Part shown: piece after piece, positions 12,117 to 24,455 of the stretch
How the letters are laid out: each line of letters opens with the position of its first letter
How positions within the stretch are numbered: position 1 is the stretch's first letter
Assembly (NCBI RefSeq): GCF_037126465.1
Contig: NC_088206.1
Location: 9,027,187-9,091,186 of the forward strand
DNA: 64,000 nucleotides
From: Ornithodoros turicata
Taxonomy: Eukaryota > Arthropoda > Arachnida > Ixodida > Argasidae
Reading direction: 5' to 3'
The notes under the pieces: generated by a model
Seen by the model: the letters and a program-made list of their open reading frames with translations, nothing else
The model's database searches: none
Told to the model about the DNA's origin: nothing
Translations under genes and position numbers: made by a program

Positions 12117-13039
12117 CATAGATTGAGAAGTGACCCGTCAAAAATAACTCGTTACAAGTTACCGTGTGAAAAATGTAACTAAGTTAATAACGAAGTTCTT
12201 CAGCCTGAAATGTAGCTCGCAGTTACTGAGTTGCTTAAAAAAAAAAGAACAAGTTACTTCCAAGTTACTTCTGACGCAAAATCGCATTACGCAGGTGCAG
12301 CGCGCGTTAGCAGTTGAGTAAAACCTTGAGTTGCCTGCGGAGGAGTGCAACACGCTTAGATCGTTTTCGTTTATGTCCAACAATAGACCTCTCCCTGTTT
12401 GTAAACAAATGACGTCATAGTGTTCGACAGCGCCAAAATTTGGTAGAGTTGAACTACGCTCGAAGCTAGAGGTGAACAAGGTCGCGCCCGAAAGCCACGG
12501 TCTTGAGGGGATTATACGATGTCTCTGAAAGGGACGCGACCTTCGGTCCTACTTTTCTTTCAATAGGAGGCAGCGAACAAGTGCCCGTCCGTAGAACCCA
12601 GCCCTCTCCTTCCGATTTGTTTCGGTTTCAGGTTTCAGTCTGTCTACAACGCCATGATGACGTTTCTCTAGTAGAGGTCTATTCGAACGCTTTGCATCTT
12701 ACTCCCCGTGGGCGCACAATGGTTCAGCTTCATTTCAATGGCAGCATTTCTTACTTCCTGAATAAAATGCTGTCATTGATTGAATATCACGTTTTATGGC
12801 AAAAAAAATGCCATGAAGGAACCGGACAGAAAGCAAGAAAATATGTGCACGTGACGGAAAAGCGAATTAAAAGTAACTTGCAACTTCACTTAAGTTACTT
12901 TGGCAAAGTTACCTGAAAAAGAAACGAGATCCTCTGAGAGTTACAAAGGCGCAAAAGTACCGAGTTAAGTTAGAAGTTACCAAAAGAAGGAACTTAGTTA
13001 CAGTCACACGTTACTCGTAACGAGTTACCTCGAACTCTG
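12117..13039. mobile_element. hAT-like element with 8-bp target duplication
   Basis: Flanked by GTTTACAC at 12109-12116 and 13040-13047. The left end CATAGATTGAG and the complement of the right end CAGAGTTCGAG are similar. Subterminal regions carry many GTTAC/GTAAC motifs, as in 2926-4502 and 56440-57193. A nested segment (12384-12682) is an inverted copy of 8420-8713. No transposase frame is seen. Confidence 0.65.
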
Positions 13040-13049
13040 GTTTACACAC

Positions 13050-15760
13050 ATCCATACAAACATATCCGTTGTATAAAGTTTGATCGTAAGATGTTGTTTT
13101 TCTTAGTTGTTATTGTCTCTTTTACACCTATCCAAGTATAAGAAATAAATAAGCGAACTCGCCCAGTGCCTTCACCTTTTGTTTCCACACCACAACGGTC
13201 GTCTGTGTTCATGTTGCGAATGACTGGCGCGCAGCGTATGTCACCGTGGCGAACGAGAAATTCAACCGATGTTAGGACTTGTCCTATCCTAAGGCTTAAC
13301 CAGCGATTTAGACGGGAGGCGCTGTTTCCCGAAACCCCTTAATTAATGAGAGCACTGTGGTCTGAGGTTACCTGGGCGTACACATTTCTGCGGTGCTTCA
13401 CTCGTTTAATAGATTGGACCGAACTCGAAAGTTAATTAAGGGAACGCTTTTTGAACGCACTATACCCTAATCTTCAATTAATCGTTTACCGTAACGCACG
13501 CGAACGTTGTACTATAGGATTCCATTGCAGCTGTGAGACCATTATCTGCGGCCTGTAATTAAGGGTCTCGGCAACTTCCGCGAACACTCAAATCTCTTGT
13601 GCCTAACGTTAGTCAAGGGGAGGGGTACATAACTTAGAATCGAAGAAGGAAACGTTTCATGTTTGCTTCAAGTTTTAAACGCAAAAGAGGAACTAGGGGA
13701 AGGAAGCACGAGAAGGTCCCGCGTGATTGTATTCGTTCGGGGGGGGGGGGGGGAATGTTTATTCAGAATAAAAAAGGGAAAGAAAAGGAAGGAAGGAAAA
13801 GGAAAGGGAAGAACACAAAACTACAATTGAAAAATCACACACACGGTCACACAACCACAAGGCATTGACAAGGTTCGAAGCGTGGAGAAAGATGAGGAGC
13901 GCAGTTCTTTCGGCAATGCAAGCGTTGTGAGTTGTGACCCCTATGGCTACCATTGACCTCTATAGAATTGTCATCCCAGCGTCACTTAGGAAAGAGATAT
14001 CCTTCAGGTTTCATCACAAACGTATAGTCACATGACAAGATCAACACCAAAAGCAGCACCCTAGAAGTAAATGCTATAGTGGTCAACTCTTGATAAGGAC
14101 TTCAAAGAGTATGCTCAGCGCTGAACTATTTGCCATTTTTATACTCGGCAATTATTCGGTCAATTCCTACTCGACCCTGTTACGTTTTCATGGCTTTGGA
14201 TAACTTAACAGAAGCGATGGGGGAATCACCGTGCATGCTGTTTAACGTTTCGACGACCTTCATACCACCACACGACGTTCATTGTTGTAATGCACCCGAC
14301 CCATCGCAACCGCGAAGCCGTTGGCTCTTTATAGCTTTCTTCTCTTTCTGAACGCACTACACTCTATATATATCTACCTGATTTAACGACAACATAAAAC
14401 CAGATATCTGTTCAGATCCGTGGCATGTGTCCCGAGAGGCCCTATTATACTCACAAATGCCATTACAATTCCATTCCTGTCCGCTCTATCGTTGTATCTA
14501 CGTGACGCTTCAGGCGGAACTTCGGAACTTCGGCCGGAAGAGGCATTGTCGCATGACAAACCTGTAATGACAGAAGATGTCATAAATATGTTCCTCCACA
14601 TTCGAGGGGCACGAAATGTAAACACTAGCTGTTGTGGGAAACTTTATCCAGGACGCAGGGAACTGATCAAACAACCTTGACACTCTTGAAAACGTATAGC
14701 AGTGAGAAAAGTGTTTGTGGCTGAACATGACGCGCCATTCCTCAGCTGATGTTTCAAGTGAGATCATATTTGGCGGGAGGGCACACCTTAACCATTTGTT
14801 GGAGCGTGGGACACCGCCTTTTTTTGAAATTTTCAGAACGCTTCGTAACATTTGAGCTGAAAACCATTCTTCCTGTCGACAAACTCGTACACCAGGGAAT
14901 GGACCTTTTTCACACACGCGTCATACCCTAGCGGCTCTCCAGCGAACCACGCTCGGAGCGCTTCAAAACAAATCCACGTGGATAGCACGAAGGACCAAAA
15001 ACGGGTTCGGAATGGGACGTACGAGCTCGCGCCGTTCGTGCGGTCTCCCCACCGGTGCTCACTTCTGTCGTCCCCATACTGCGCCATCTAGTGAAGACGG
15101 AGATAACCCTCTCCGGCGCCTCAAGGTCATGTGCATGCGCAGAGGCCGTTGTGAGAAAGGTCCGTTCTCCCCATAAAGTGCACTGTTCCCCGCCTCATCC
15201 TTCTAAGTTCTTGACTACTACAGGCGTGGTCCTGCGGTCCTCCTGACGTTGGATTTGCAAACGGCTCGCAGAAAGGTGCGTCGCAGCGCATTGGCTGTCA
15301 CGTGGTGAGCGGTGACGTCATGGGTGACGTAATCGAGCACAGCGATGTCAGGATCAATGGTGTACATTCCCTATTGAGAGAACTGTCCGCCTGGCGAGCG
15401 TGTGAAGCGAAAAAATAAAAAAGTTTCTTGTGGAAAATTCCACTGGTGCAGCGCCGAAGAGTGGCTAATGGCTTGATTGTGCATGTTGCATGTTACACTG
15501 GCCGCTTCAGTGCAGCGTGTGTCGCGTTTCATTGGTCATTCCTTTCGCTCTTCCTTCGTTTCGTGAACGAACCCTCGCACACTACACTGCGCTGCACGAA
15601 AACGACAAGCGGAATTCGCCAATATAGTCCCATTCAATTTCTAAGTTATCTGAATTGTACCGTATCACGGGCATCTATAGGTTGAGTTCCCTGTACAAAT
15701 GCAGTCAACGCGCGTTCGGGTACCTTTACGCACTAACTGAGTATACTGCTACATTAGGGA
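13050..15760. other. Gene-free stretch
   Basis: Nothing recognisable apart from a G run at about 13739-13753. Overlapping ORFs at 14383-14917 on both strands show no domain and no splice-supported structure. Confidence 0.4.
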
Positions 15761-15766
15761 GATTTA

Positions 15767-15911
15767 GTGCATCGGACGCTATCGCCTTTGCGTATGTAAG
15801 GGATAGCTTTGGTGGTTCTGAGCACGCGCAAAACATAAAGCGAGCTTCGCGCAATGCGCAGATCCACAACGCTATCCCTTACGTGCGCAAAGGCAATAGC
15901 GTACGGTGCAC
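15767..15911. mobile_element. Small TA-flanked palindromic MITE
   Basis: A 145-bp inverted repeat: CGCTATCGCCTTTGCG in the left arm and its near-complement in the right, starting and ending with GTGCA/TGCAC, with TA at 15765-15766 and 15912-15913. Confidence 0.65.
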
Positions 15912-15919
15912 TAAAACTC

Positions 15920-17020
15920 AATATTTAACGATTTGCGCCGCAGAACGGTCTGCGTATACGCTCTATGTATCATCGTACACGATCGAACAGCAAACTTCAT
16001 GGAGAATGACACGTTCCAGGGGCCTCACGAACCATGAGAGGAACGCCTTCCTTTTGTTCCCAGCTTCTTCCTTGCGAGTATCGAACACGTCACGGTCTGT
16101 TATAAAAGCCATAACTTTGCCAGCCCTCTCACCGTCCTTTCTGCTGTAATCTCGTAACACAAGATTAAGGTAGCAATTTTTGCTCGTTTGGTAAATGGCA
16201 CTATTTATCATCAAACCATACGAGAACGAGACACAAAGTGCTTTGTCTACCAACATAGGGCTTGTTAAAGGAGGAGCCTGCCTAATTTATTCTGCGTGAA
16301 GGAGCAATGAAATGACAACACAATACTGCTCGAAACCTCGTTTCATTTATCGAAATATTTCGTCGAAATATTTTCGCCGAACGGTGTCTTTTCGCCAGCG
16401 CAGTTTCATATATAAACACTCCATTAATGAACCGGTCGGCGCCTCCTTGGAGTCCCGCCCTGATCTCCTGGCATGACGTAATAGGGTCCGTGTGACGTAG
16501 CATCAGTGAAGCGAGCAGGTGCGAGGTCTCCTTTCCACTGAAAATTGCTCTGTTCCTGACACGGAGAGGCGCTACTTCTTACGTACTGTCCATACGAAAC
16601 GTGTTTGTGTTTACTCCGTATCAACGAACGCAACACTTGAGCATTCTCGTTGCCAAGCTTTCTTTGCGAGACCGTCGTCAAGTATATCTCGTCGACAAAA
16701 AAAAAAAGAGAAGAAGAGCTCTTTGATGATGCTGATAAAATTAAGGGTGGCAAAACTGCAATCTTGATAAGTAACGGACGTGAAAATGAAGGACGTAGAC
16801 ACTTAGCGTCAACGAGCCACTTTATGGACTTTTGGTTACGTTTCTGGTTGAAGAACACATGTTTGTCCTACGTATTTCTGAAACACTTCACACATGTGCA
16901 CCCTACAGTTTATAAATGATTTTCTACAAGGAAGTGTCTAAGGGCCTATATATGGTCTCTATGCTCGAAGAAAGAACTAGTAGACTTCGTCAGTGACATA
17001 TAAGCTGACGTCACAAGCTT
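15920..17020. other. Gene-free stretch
   Basis: Short ORFs only; no domain, RNA gene or transposon boundary recognised. Confidence 0.4.
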
Positions 17021-17030
17021 TCCACGCTGT

Positions 17031-17263
17031 GACTGGGAGGTGATGTGTGTCAGAATCCCCGCTCCGGCTGTGCTGTCTGAGGTTTTCCCTGGGTTTTCCG
17101 AAGACTTTCAAGACGAATGTCGTCACAGTTTCCCCTGAAGTCGCCCCAGGACGTATACTAACCCCTCCCTGTCCCCCACTCCTTCCTGCTAACCTCTCTC
17201 CATCTGTCCCCGTCTGTACGCCGCTCTTAGCAACAGTTGCTTCGCGGCGCTAACACGAAATTA
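17031..17263 (+). mobile_element. Ruka-like SINE, tail type 1
   Basis: Diverged tRNA-derived head (GACTGGGAGGTGATG), body GGCTGTGCTGTCTGAGG, a CAGGACGTATACTAACCC junction, and a 3' tail ending GCTTCGCGGCGCTAACACGA. The B-box is degraded. The tail is shared with 17889-18431, only about 0.6 kb away. Confidence 0.7.
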
Positions 17264-17699
17264 AAAATAAAAACGAATCCCGCATAGCTCACTAAATACT
17301 TACCACCCTTTCAGTCGAAGCAACCAAGGATGATGATGACGATGATCACGTGGGCAAGAAAAAGGAAAACAAGGAAGATGCACGTGCCCCGTTTGTTTTC
17401 CAATCAGTTCGTAATTCATTAGTGTGGCTCTCAGTATAAACAGGGCAACACAGGAGAGAAACAATTCCGTCGGCTCGAATGGTGTGCCCGCTAATTCTGT
17501 CCCTCTACTTGTGGCTCAGAAAGAAACAATAGAGAGTTAGAGAGAGAGAGAAAGAGAGAGAGAAAGAAAGAAGAAACTTTGTTGAGCGCGTAAAGCAAAA
17601 AAAGTGTTGGGGAAAACAGTAATTGTCATTCGAAAGCCCTCTTTGAAAGCGCTCGCTTTTTGAGCATGCTGTATATATGCATCACGAATACACGCCTTT

Positions 17700-17762
17700 C
17701 TGAAAAAAAAAAAAAAAAAAAAACACCTTGGCGAGTGTGCCTGCTGTGTGTGTGTGTGTGTG
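17700..17762. repeat. Poly-A run and (GT)n microsatellite
   Basis: An A run of about 20 bases is followed by a short GT repeat. Confidence 0.7.
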
Positions 17763-17888
17763 CGTGCTTGTAAGCAGCCTTGTATTGTTTCTTAGCATGG
17801 AGTAGGTTCTTAACATATCAGCCTCCCGTGCTCAATGGTTGCCGACGGTCACAGTTACGGTGCAGCCGACATGCGAACTAGTCGGTTA

Positions 17889-18431
17889 ACCAGCGGCATG
17901 GCTGAACGGGTTAAGGAGTCACGCTCGTTGGTGGTACACTCTTAAAAATGAACTTCACCGCATAGCACGCTCCTAGCCAACCATTATCTCGAATGATATC
18001 GTTATCTGCCCTGATTTGTTGAAAACGGGGGGCGTACGCCATTTCTGTGACACTTATGCTGTTCATAATTGTCACAGAAAAGGCGTCCGCCCCCTGTTTT
18101 CAACAAATCAGGGCAGATAACGATATCATTCGAGATCATGGTTGGCTAGGAGCGTGCTATGCGGTGAAGTTCATTTTTAAGAGTGTAGCCAAGCTCGTGC
18201 TGAAGACTGGGAGGTGGTGGGTTCGAATCCTACCACCACCGGCTTGCGCTGTCTCAGGTTTTCCCCTGGTTTTCCGAAAACTTTCCAGACGAATGTCGGC
18301 ATAGTTCCCCTGAAGTCGGCCCAGGACGCATACTAACCCCCCTGTCCCCCACTCCTTCCTGCTGTCCTGTCTCTATCTGTACGCCGCTCATAGCAACAGT
18401 TGCTTCGCGGCGCTAACACGAACTTTAAAGA
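17889..18431 (+). mobile_element. Ruka-like SINE, tail type 1, split by a MITE
   Basis: This is the best-preserved SINE head. GGCATGGCTGAACGGGTTAA looks like a tRNA 5' half with an A-box, and GGTTCGAATCC at 18220-18230 is a B-box. The body includes GAAGTCGGCCCAGGACGCAT and the tail ends TTCGCGGCGCTAACACGAA. A 249-bp MITE (17937-18185) sits between the two tRNA-like halves. It is not a functional tRNA gene: the two halves are separated and followed by SINE body. Confidence 0.75.
17937..18185. mobile_element. TA-flanked MITE inserted in a SINE
   Basis: Nearly a full palindrome: CACTCTTAAAAATGAACTTC at the left end and its complement at the right, arms of about 115 bp, TA at 17935-17936 and 18186-18187. 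Removing it with one TA rejoins the SINE head cleanly. Fragments of the same family lie at 26574-26650 and 39448-39508. Confidence 0.85.
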
Positions 18432-18439
18432 AAAACTAG

Positions 18440-20220
18440 TCCGTTAACTGTAACTTGCATCCCAAGCGAAACGTTCCCGCGTGGCAATGAAGTAAAAGAG
18501 AACGGATCCCCGAGTGTCAGGAAACAGCTTTAGAACAGGGTGCTGCCCTTGATAAAGGTTCCCCACTATGCATGCACAGAAAGCAAAAATTGTGTTTTAT
18601 GTGTAATGACGAATCCTTATTTTTTTTTCGGGACCCGCAAAGCTCTTGGGTTTCCCTATTCTAACGCTCTCTCTCTTATCTGTACTTGTTGCTGAAGCGC
18701 GTCTCGCCAATTGTCGTTGTCGACCGCACTTGCATATGCATGACACGAGGCTTTGTGTTGTGCTACACGTGCAGTGCGCTCCAATCCTCCGCCGACTCAC
18801 GGCTCGTTCCCCATTATCATTCACACCGTCTCTTTCGGTCTAACGGACAGCGGACACAACAGGTCACTAATCACGAGGCGACCTACTGAAGCCGTATCCT
18901 TAACCATTTATATAAGCCGTTTAATTTCCCGAAGGAGTCCCAGGGACCGGAAGCTTTCCGACCGTCGGAGCGGAGTACGTTATCATTAATCCTCGCCACA
19001 ATGACAGCCTCTTTTAGCATTCTCCACGTGTTGGTCGATGTAATGAACGAGTACAATATATTGTAAAGTTGTCGTCAAACAGGCTATTTGCGCTACATGA
19101 AGTATATTTTGGTGCCCATGAACATGTTAAGGTGCGGCTCATACGCCACAATAGACTAGCAATAGCACATAACACATAACCAACAGTCAGTACGATTATT
19201 ACAGTCAATACGATACACGTGGATACAACTAATAATACAATACAATCAGCAAATACGATTAAAAATCGATTGTCGATAATATCTGCATTGTTTTATAGCC
19301 TTTGACAGTTTCGACGAACCTCTGCTGGGTGATATATATCAAACACTGATAGACACTGGGTGATATCTATCAGGGTCAAGGTAGTGTCAAGGTCATGAAC
19401 AATGCAGGAACTATCGACAGATCTTCACGTCGGCGTTGTAAAAATAGCATTGGACACTGTCTAGTGATAACCGTAGGAACGCGGAGAGAAACACGGGACA
19501 AACATTCGGGACAAGCAACATTGGCGTGACGCAATGGCATGCAGTACATGTTAGGCTACTGTGCCGGTCTAGATAGCCCGCAGCGTATCAACTGATCTCA
19601 CGGCTGGCGGTGGAAAACCTCGTGCAGGCCTCTATATAGAGATATACGAATGTTCAGTGTCCGCGTTAAAACCTGCGAACCGAGATTTGAGCTCATGTTT
19701 AAAAACTCCTCGCGCAGGAAGAAGTAATCCGAGAGGGATTGCCCTTATCCCTGCTCATAAGCTGTATGATAACCAGAGACCCGGGTGTAATATATTCGCT
19801 ACGCACGTGTGGCAAGCATACTTACCGGCAATGCTCTCGTGTGCTGCGGCGGAAACACGCTTCACGGAGACTTGACTGCGCAGGATTTAATAGGCGATGT
19901 TTGATATTGATGATGACAGTGATGAAGGATTTGCCTCGCTGGACAAATATTATCACGAGCGATGCTGCGGTGGTCGGTAAGCGTGTTATTTTTGGCCAAC
20001 CAAGTGTCCTGAGGGATCTATAAAACGTGCCCTGATATGTAGAGGGCCCATATCGTTTAACGTCCCTCATGGGAGACTACCTTCCTGGCCATATAATTTG
20101 TGCACGCTCCTAAATTGTTTCTCTAAAAGGGATCGTTAGAACAAACTATATTGAATCTGTTTTAGTTTTTGCTCTGTTACGAAGTCTTGACTGTAGTTTT
20201 CTCAAACCAAATACAATTCC
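18440..20220. other. Gene-free stretch
   Basis: No gene, RNA or transposon end recognised. A few local imperfect repeats (for example GGGTGATATATATC and GGGTGATATCTATC near 19330-19370). Confidence 0.35.
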
Positions 20221-20324
20221 CTGAGAAGGTATGACAAATGCGTATACGAAGAGGGAAGTCAAGTCCTGTAGATCACATAAACAAAATACAGAAGCCGACA
20301 CTGAAGATTTTTGTTTAAGTTTAA

Positions 20325-20370
20325 TTTGTACAAGCTTTCGCGTGGAGGTCCACGCTTCCTCAGGTACAAA
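20325..20370 (-). ncRNA. Hammerhead ribozyme-like motif, left arm
   Basis: Mirror copy of the motif at 21195-21240, read on the minus strand, with identical sequence. Confidence 0.5.
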
Positions 20371-21194
20371 GTGAAGGGGTGACACACATAAGTATATATA
20401 GTATAGACACTGCTGTACAAAGAAAGGGAAGGGGGAAAGGAGATATGGTGCCACATGTCTGTGTACAATGAATAGCTGGGCAGACGGATAAGTGACCTCT
20501 AACCGTTTAAGAACAGTAAAAGGTGTTGTTGTGAACAAAAAGGCTCGCCAACCCAGTTTCGCGGAAGGGGGGTCAGGAGTATGGGAAACGAGTGGCCCAG
20601 AATGGACAAAAGGGAAGGTTACGGATTATCTAACGGAGTACCAGACGATGACTGAAAGTGGGGATTCAAGAATTGTGCACAAATAAATATAGATATATAG
20701 CTACTAAATTTACATAAGCGGATATAACGAGCCAGGACTAAGATTCAGACCATTTGGTGTGAGACACTTGAGAGTCCTACTTAATTTCGCAATTCAAGTG
20801 TCTCACACCAAATGGTCTGAATCTTAGTCCTGGCTCGTTATATCCGCTTATGTAAATTTAGTAGCTATATATCTATATTTATTTGTGCACAATTCTTGAA
20901 TCCCCACTTTCAGTCATCGTCTGGTACTCCGTTAGATAATCCGTAACCTTCCCTTTTGTCCATTCTGGGCCACTCGTTTCCCATACTCCTGACCCCCCTT
21001 CCGCGAAACTGGGTTGGCGAGCCTTTTTGTTCACAACAACACCTTTTACTGTTCTTAAACGGTTAGAGGTCACTTATCCGTCTGCCCAGCTATTCATTGT
21101 ACACAGACATGTGGCACCATATCTCCTTTCCCCCTTCCCTTTCTTTGTACAGCAGTGTCTATACTATATATACTTATGTGTGTCACCCCTTCAC

Positions 21195-21240
21195 TTTGTA
21201 CCTGAGGAAGCGTGGACCTCCACGCGAAAGCTTGTACAAA
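21195..21240 (+). ncRNA. Hammerhead ribozyme-like motif, right arm
   Basis: In order: TTTGTAC (21195-21201, stem I 5' strand); CTGAGGA (21202-21208, matching the CUGANGA core); one extra A; GCGTGG, loop ACCT, CCACGC (stem II, 21210-21225); GAAA (21226-21229); then GCTT, which with the last A of GAAA gives the self-complementary AGCU of a minimal stem III followed by a U at the expected cleavage position (after 21233); and GTACAAA (21234-21240), which pairs perfectly with the stem I 5' strand. A self-complementary stem III fits hammerheads that act as dimers. The extra A after the core is a departure from the consensus. Activity is untested. Confidence 0.55.
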
Positions 21241-21875
21241 TTAAACTTAAACAAAAATCTTCAGTGTCGGCTTCTGTATTTTGTTTAAGGTATGACAAAG
21301 AAAGGAATGAATGGATGATGACGAGCTCTGTAAGTAAAGAGAAAATGAAACAAGAAATCTCAATGAGGGGAGCCAGAGGAAAACTAGTAGAATGCAGGCG
21401 AACTGGTAACACAATATGAGACTATATAAAAAAAAAAGTCTAGCTTTTTCAAGGTGCAAGTTATGCTGCCGAATTGTTAAATCTGATTGGAAAAATAAGG
21501 AGCCATAACACAGCTCGACACAGCAAAGAATAATATGTGCGAATACACGGGCGAAAGCACGGCATCTGCTACTGCATCTACCATGCACTGCACCTGTCGT
21601 GGCTTTTCTCTTCTACTTTTCCTTTTCATTTCTCTTTGTCTTCCCCTCTTCTTTTGTTCTTTTCCTTTTCTTATCTTCTTTGTAGAGTGCAGTTTTCTTC
21701 TTCTCCTTTCCTTTTCGTTGTGGGCACCTGGCCGTTTACTTAGGATTGTAAGAAACTTCCAACTGTACTGACATCGTTCAACATGAGCCCTAGGTGGCTG
21801 TCCAATCGGGCACCATCCCAAGCAGCACAATGTACTGAAAGTCGAGTGCAATAGTGATGGACGGTATGTGTCTTA

Positions 21876-22329
21876 TACCCCTGTCACACGGGCATTTCGA
21901 TCCTTCTCGAATCCGACCTGCATCGAACTTCCCGAGCACGCTCGAGTTTTGACGCTGCTACACGGCCACTCTCAACGCGCATTGAATGGTTGACCTGTGC
22001 AAATGAATAAACGGAACTCATTAATTTCGCGTTTCCTATATAACAGCGATATTAGTGGTAATTTATCGTATACCGATGTAAGCATCATTTGTAGCTTCGC
22101 GCGCATGTCCGTCTTAAGTTATGACAGTTAAGTTATGACAGGGTCGAGGATGCAAATGGCGGCCGTCGAGCCGTCTTGAAATTCTCAATCCTGTTATGGG
22201 AACACTCTTGAGTCAAGCAGGATCAAAGTTCGATCCTGCTTGGAAGCGGCCGTGTAGCACCATCCGATCTGCATTGGGTTCAAGCAGGTTCGGTCGAGCA
22301 GGATCGAAAATGCCCGTGTGACAGGGGTA
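21876..22329. mobile_element. TTA-flanked MITE
   Basis: Ends TACCCCTGTCACACGGGCAT and its complement, arms continuing through TTCGATCCT, with TTA at 21873-21875 and 22330-22332. A 3-bp TTA duplication is usual for PIF/Harbinger, but the terminal motif alone does not settle the superfamily. It lies in the loop of a second inverted repeat: 21815-21852 and 22391-22428 are 38-nt inverted copies differing at one or two positions. Confidence 0.75.
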
Positions 22330-22439
22330 TTATCAATGTTCTTTCGTTTCACGAGTCTGTTCAAGGCCTTCCACCTACCCGTCCACCCCCATTGCACTCA
22401 ACTTTCAGTACATTGTGCTGCTTGGGATTATTTTTTCAC

Positions 22440-22930
22440 TGACGCAGCGGTCCGCTTGTCCCAGGTGCTATCCCCCGTCAAGATAACGGGGTTCATAGAT
22501 AGCATTTTGACTGCGCCCGACAAAGGGCTCTTCCTGAGTTACCATGCATCATCGCCCTATCTTTACGATCAATTTTCCAGATAATCGACGGCACTTGGCA
22601 GGCGAACGCATTAAAAGGCCTCGAGCAGATATGGCATCGAACTTTTCTCCTAGAGCGTCGCGGCTGCCTGTCCTTCCTTTTGAAAATGTACCTTCTTGCT
22701 TTTGAGCACTTAAAAACGAGACATCAAGGCGTTAAAAATATCCATGGGAAATTATAATTGTGGAAAAACGCGTTGGGTGGGGGTTCTATGTTTCTGTTGT
22801 GAATTGGAAACAACGATGAGCTATGCCGCAGATGGTACATGTCGCAAGGTACCCGAGAAGCTCAAGGTTGATCTCGCTGATGGATTCGAAAATTGATGCT
22901 CATTATTTTGGATCGTAACCTCAGTGCCAC
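22440..22930. other. Gene-free stretch
   Basis: No recognisable feature. Confidence 0.35.
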
Positions 22931-22939
22931 TTCCATCAG

Positions 22940-23193
22940 CTCCATAGGTAGCTCTCCTGCTTGATGACAATACACACATTCATGGACATGGTTCGCTTGG
23001 TATGGCCCAGTACGAAAAGCACTCCCTCCTGGAGAGTGTTGTTATCTAGCTTGTATGATTGTAACGTGAAGTTAGTGTCTGTGAAAACGGGACTACCTCC
23101 ATAGGTAGTTCTCCTGCTTGATGACAATACACACATTCACGGACTACCTCCACAGGTGGTTCTTCCGCTTGATGACAATACACACACATTCAT
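22940..23193. repeat. Local direct repeats
   Basis: Three copies of a roughly 50-bp unit containing CTTGATGACAATACACACA, at about 22940-22990, 23092-23143 and 23143-23193. The last two are adjacent. Confidence 0.75.
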
Positions 23194-23872
23194 GGTCATT
23201 GGTGTATTTTACAAAAAGAAATCTTCGAAGTGAAATTTACTATTGGTAGCCTCGCAGTAATGAACTACGGCAGTGGCGCTTTTGACCGGTCTATAGCGTG
23301 TCTCTCTTTTCTAAGAAGGCCGATGCCGGTAGTATATACCTCTACCGTGTCTGCAGTCTAACAACCTCGAGAGCTCAACGAGCAAACAGAAGTAGGCGTT
23401 GGCGATTCCTTTGCTCGTGCCGAAGGGCAGCCGAGGAATTTCCCGGAAAAGACGTGTGTAAATACGTATATTAAACGATTTTCTGATTCTTTTGCTTTTC
23501 TCTTTTTATTACTTTCAGAGTACTTTTCGGAGGTGGAACTTGAGAAGATTGCTTCCTTGAATAAACAGACTGTTTTTCGTTCGGTTGCCAGACGCATAAG
23601 GCCACCTGCACTGAGCTCGTTTCGAAATACGGTACCATCGTTGTTTGTGTTGCCCTCCATTCTGCCCTGTTTCCGCTGGGCTGAATGCTTCGAATTTACC
23701 GTGTTTATTTATTTTATTTTTTTCTGTTTATTTACTATTTCCCTTCTGAACACCTTTTTGATTTCTCAATAGGCGATTTCAGAAACTCCGAAACTGCAAC
23801 GATGCCATGTTATTATGGACCTCACATATCCTAAAGTCGTTTATCCAACGAGCATTTACGTCCAAAGGGTCT

Positions 23873-23962
23873 TTACGTCCAACGAGCCGTTACATCTAAT
23901 GCGCCGTTACATCCACGGATGGATGTAACGGCGCGTTGGATGTAACGGCTCGTTGGACGTAA
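23873..23962. repeat. Perfect-stem hairpin built from a repeated word
   Basis: A 90-bp inverted repeat. Within each arm the words GTTACATC and CGAGCCGTTACATC also repeat directly, so it is a palindrome made of short internal repeats. Confidence 0.75.
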
Positions 23963-24344
23963 CAACCACAAGCCCCCTCCATCGCCCAAGTCACGCGCAT
24001 CGTGCAATTCGTCGTGAAAAATGGTTTACATTCGTGCTTGCCTACCTGCTGCTCGAAGGGAACACCGAAACCGTCTGCGCTCTTCTTCTGTCTTACTCAT
24101 TCAAAACTAAATCCCAAGGTGCAATGGAGCATTCGCAACACAGCGCTCTCGGGGGGGGGCCATCCATGCAATTTCTGAAATCGTCTAATTGAAACCCAGA
24201 ATTCGAGGTTGGCATTCCCCGCGAAATGTAGAGCTGTGCAGGCAAAGCACGCTTCTCAGGATCGCACATATACACTGGTTCGCACGCATGTACAAACCAC
24301 CTCGAAAAAAATGGCTACGAAGCAAGTGAGCTGGTGAAGATGAT

Positions 24345-24455
24345 GCACAATGTAAAACCCCAAGACTAGGGAAGTTTCAATACTTCGAGATAGTCGAGAC
24401 TTCGTGTTTGTATCTGTCCTTTCGTGTTCCCTAGTCTCGGGGTTTTACATTATGC
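24345..24455. repeat. Hairpin inverted repeat
   Basis: GCACAATGTAAAACCCCAAG at the left and the complement of GCATAATGTAAAACCCCGAG at the right, with arms of about 30 bp and a 50-nt loop. Confidence 0.7.

Larger units (their letters stand above)
20278..21287. mobile_element. 1010-bp perfect palindrome, probable inverted Penelope-like terminal repeats
   Basis: The two 505-bp arms appear identical in reverse complement around 20782/20783, with no loop. Identical small ORFs therefore appear on opposite strands. A 13-bp direct repeat, AAGGTATGACAAA, lies at 20226-20238 and 21287-21299. The left one is separated from the palindrome by 39 bp with no counterpart on the right. Each arm carries a hammerhead-ribozyme-like motif. 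Penelope-like retroelements are known for terminal repeats in inverted orientation, a short one-sided tail, variable target duplications and hammerhead motifs in those repeats. No reverse transcriptase is present, so the assignment is inference. An assembly or template-switch artefact could also produce perfect arms. Confidence 0.65.
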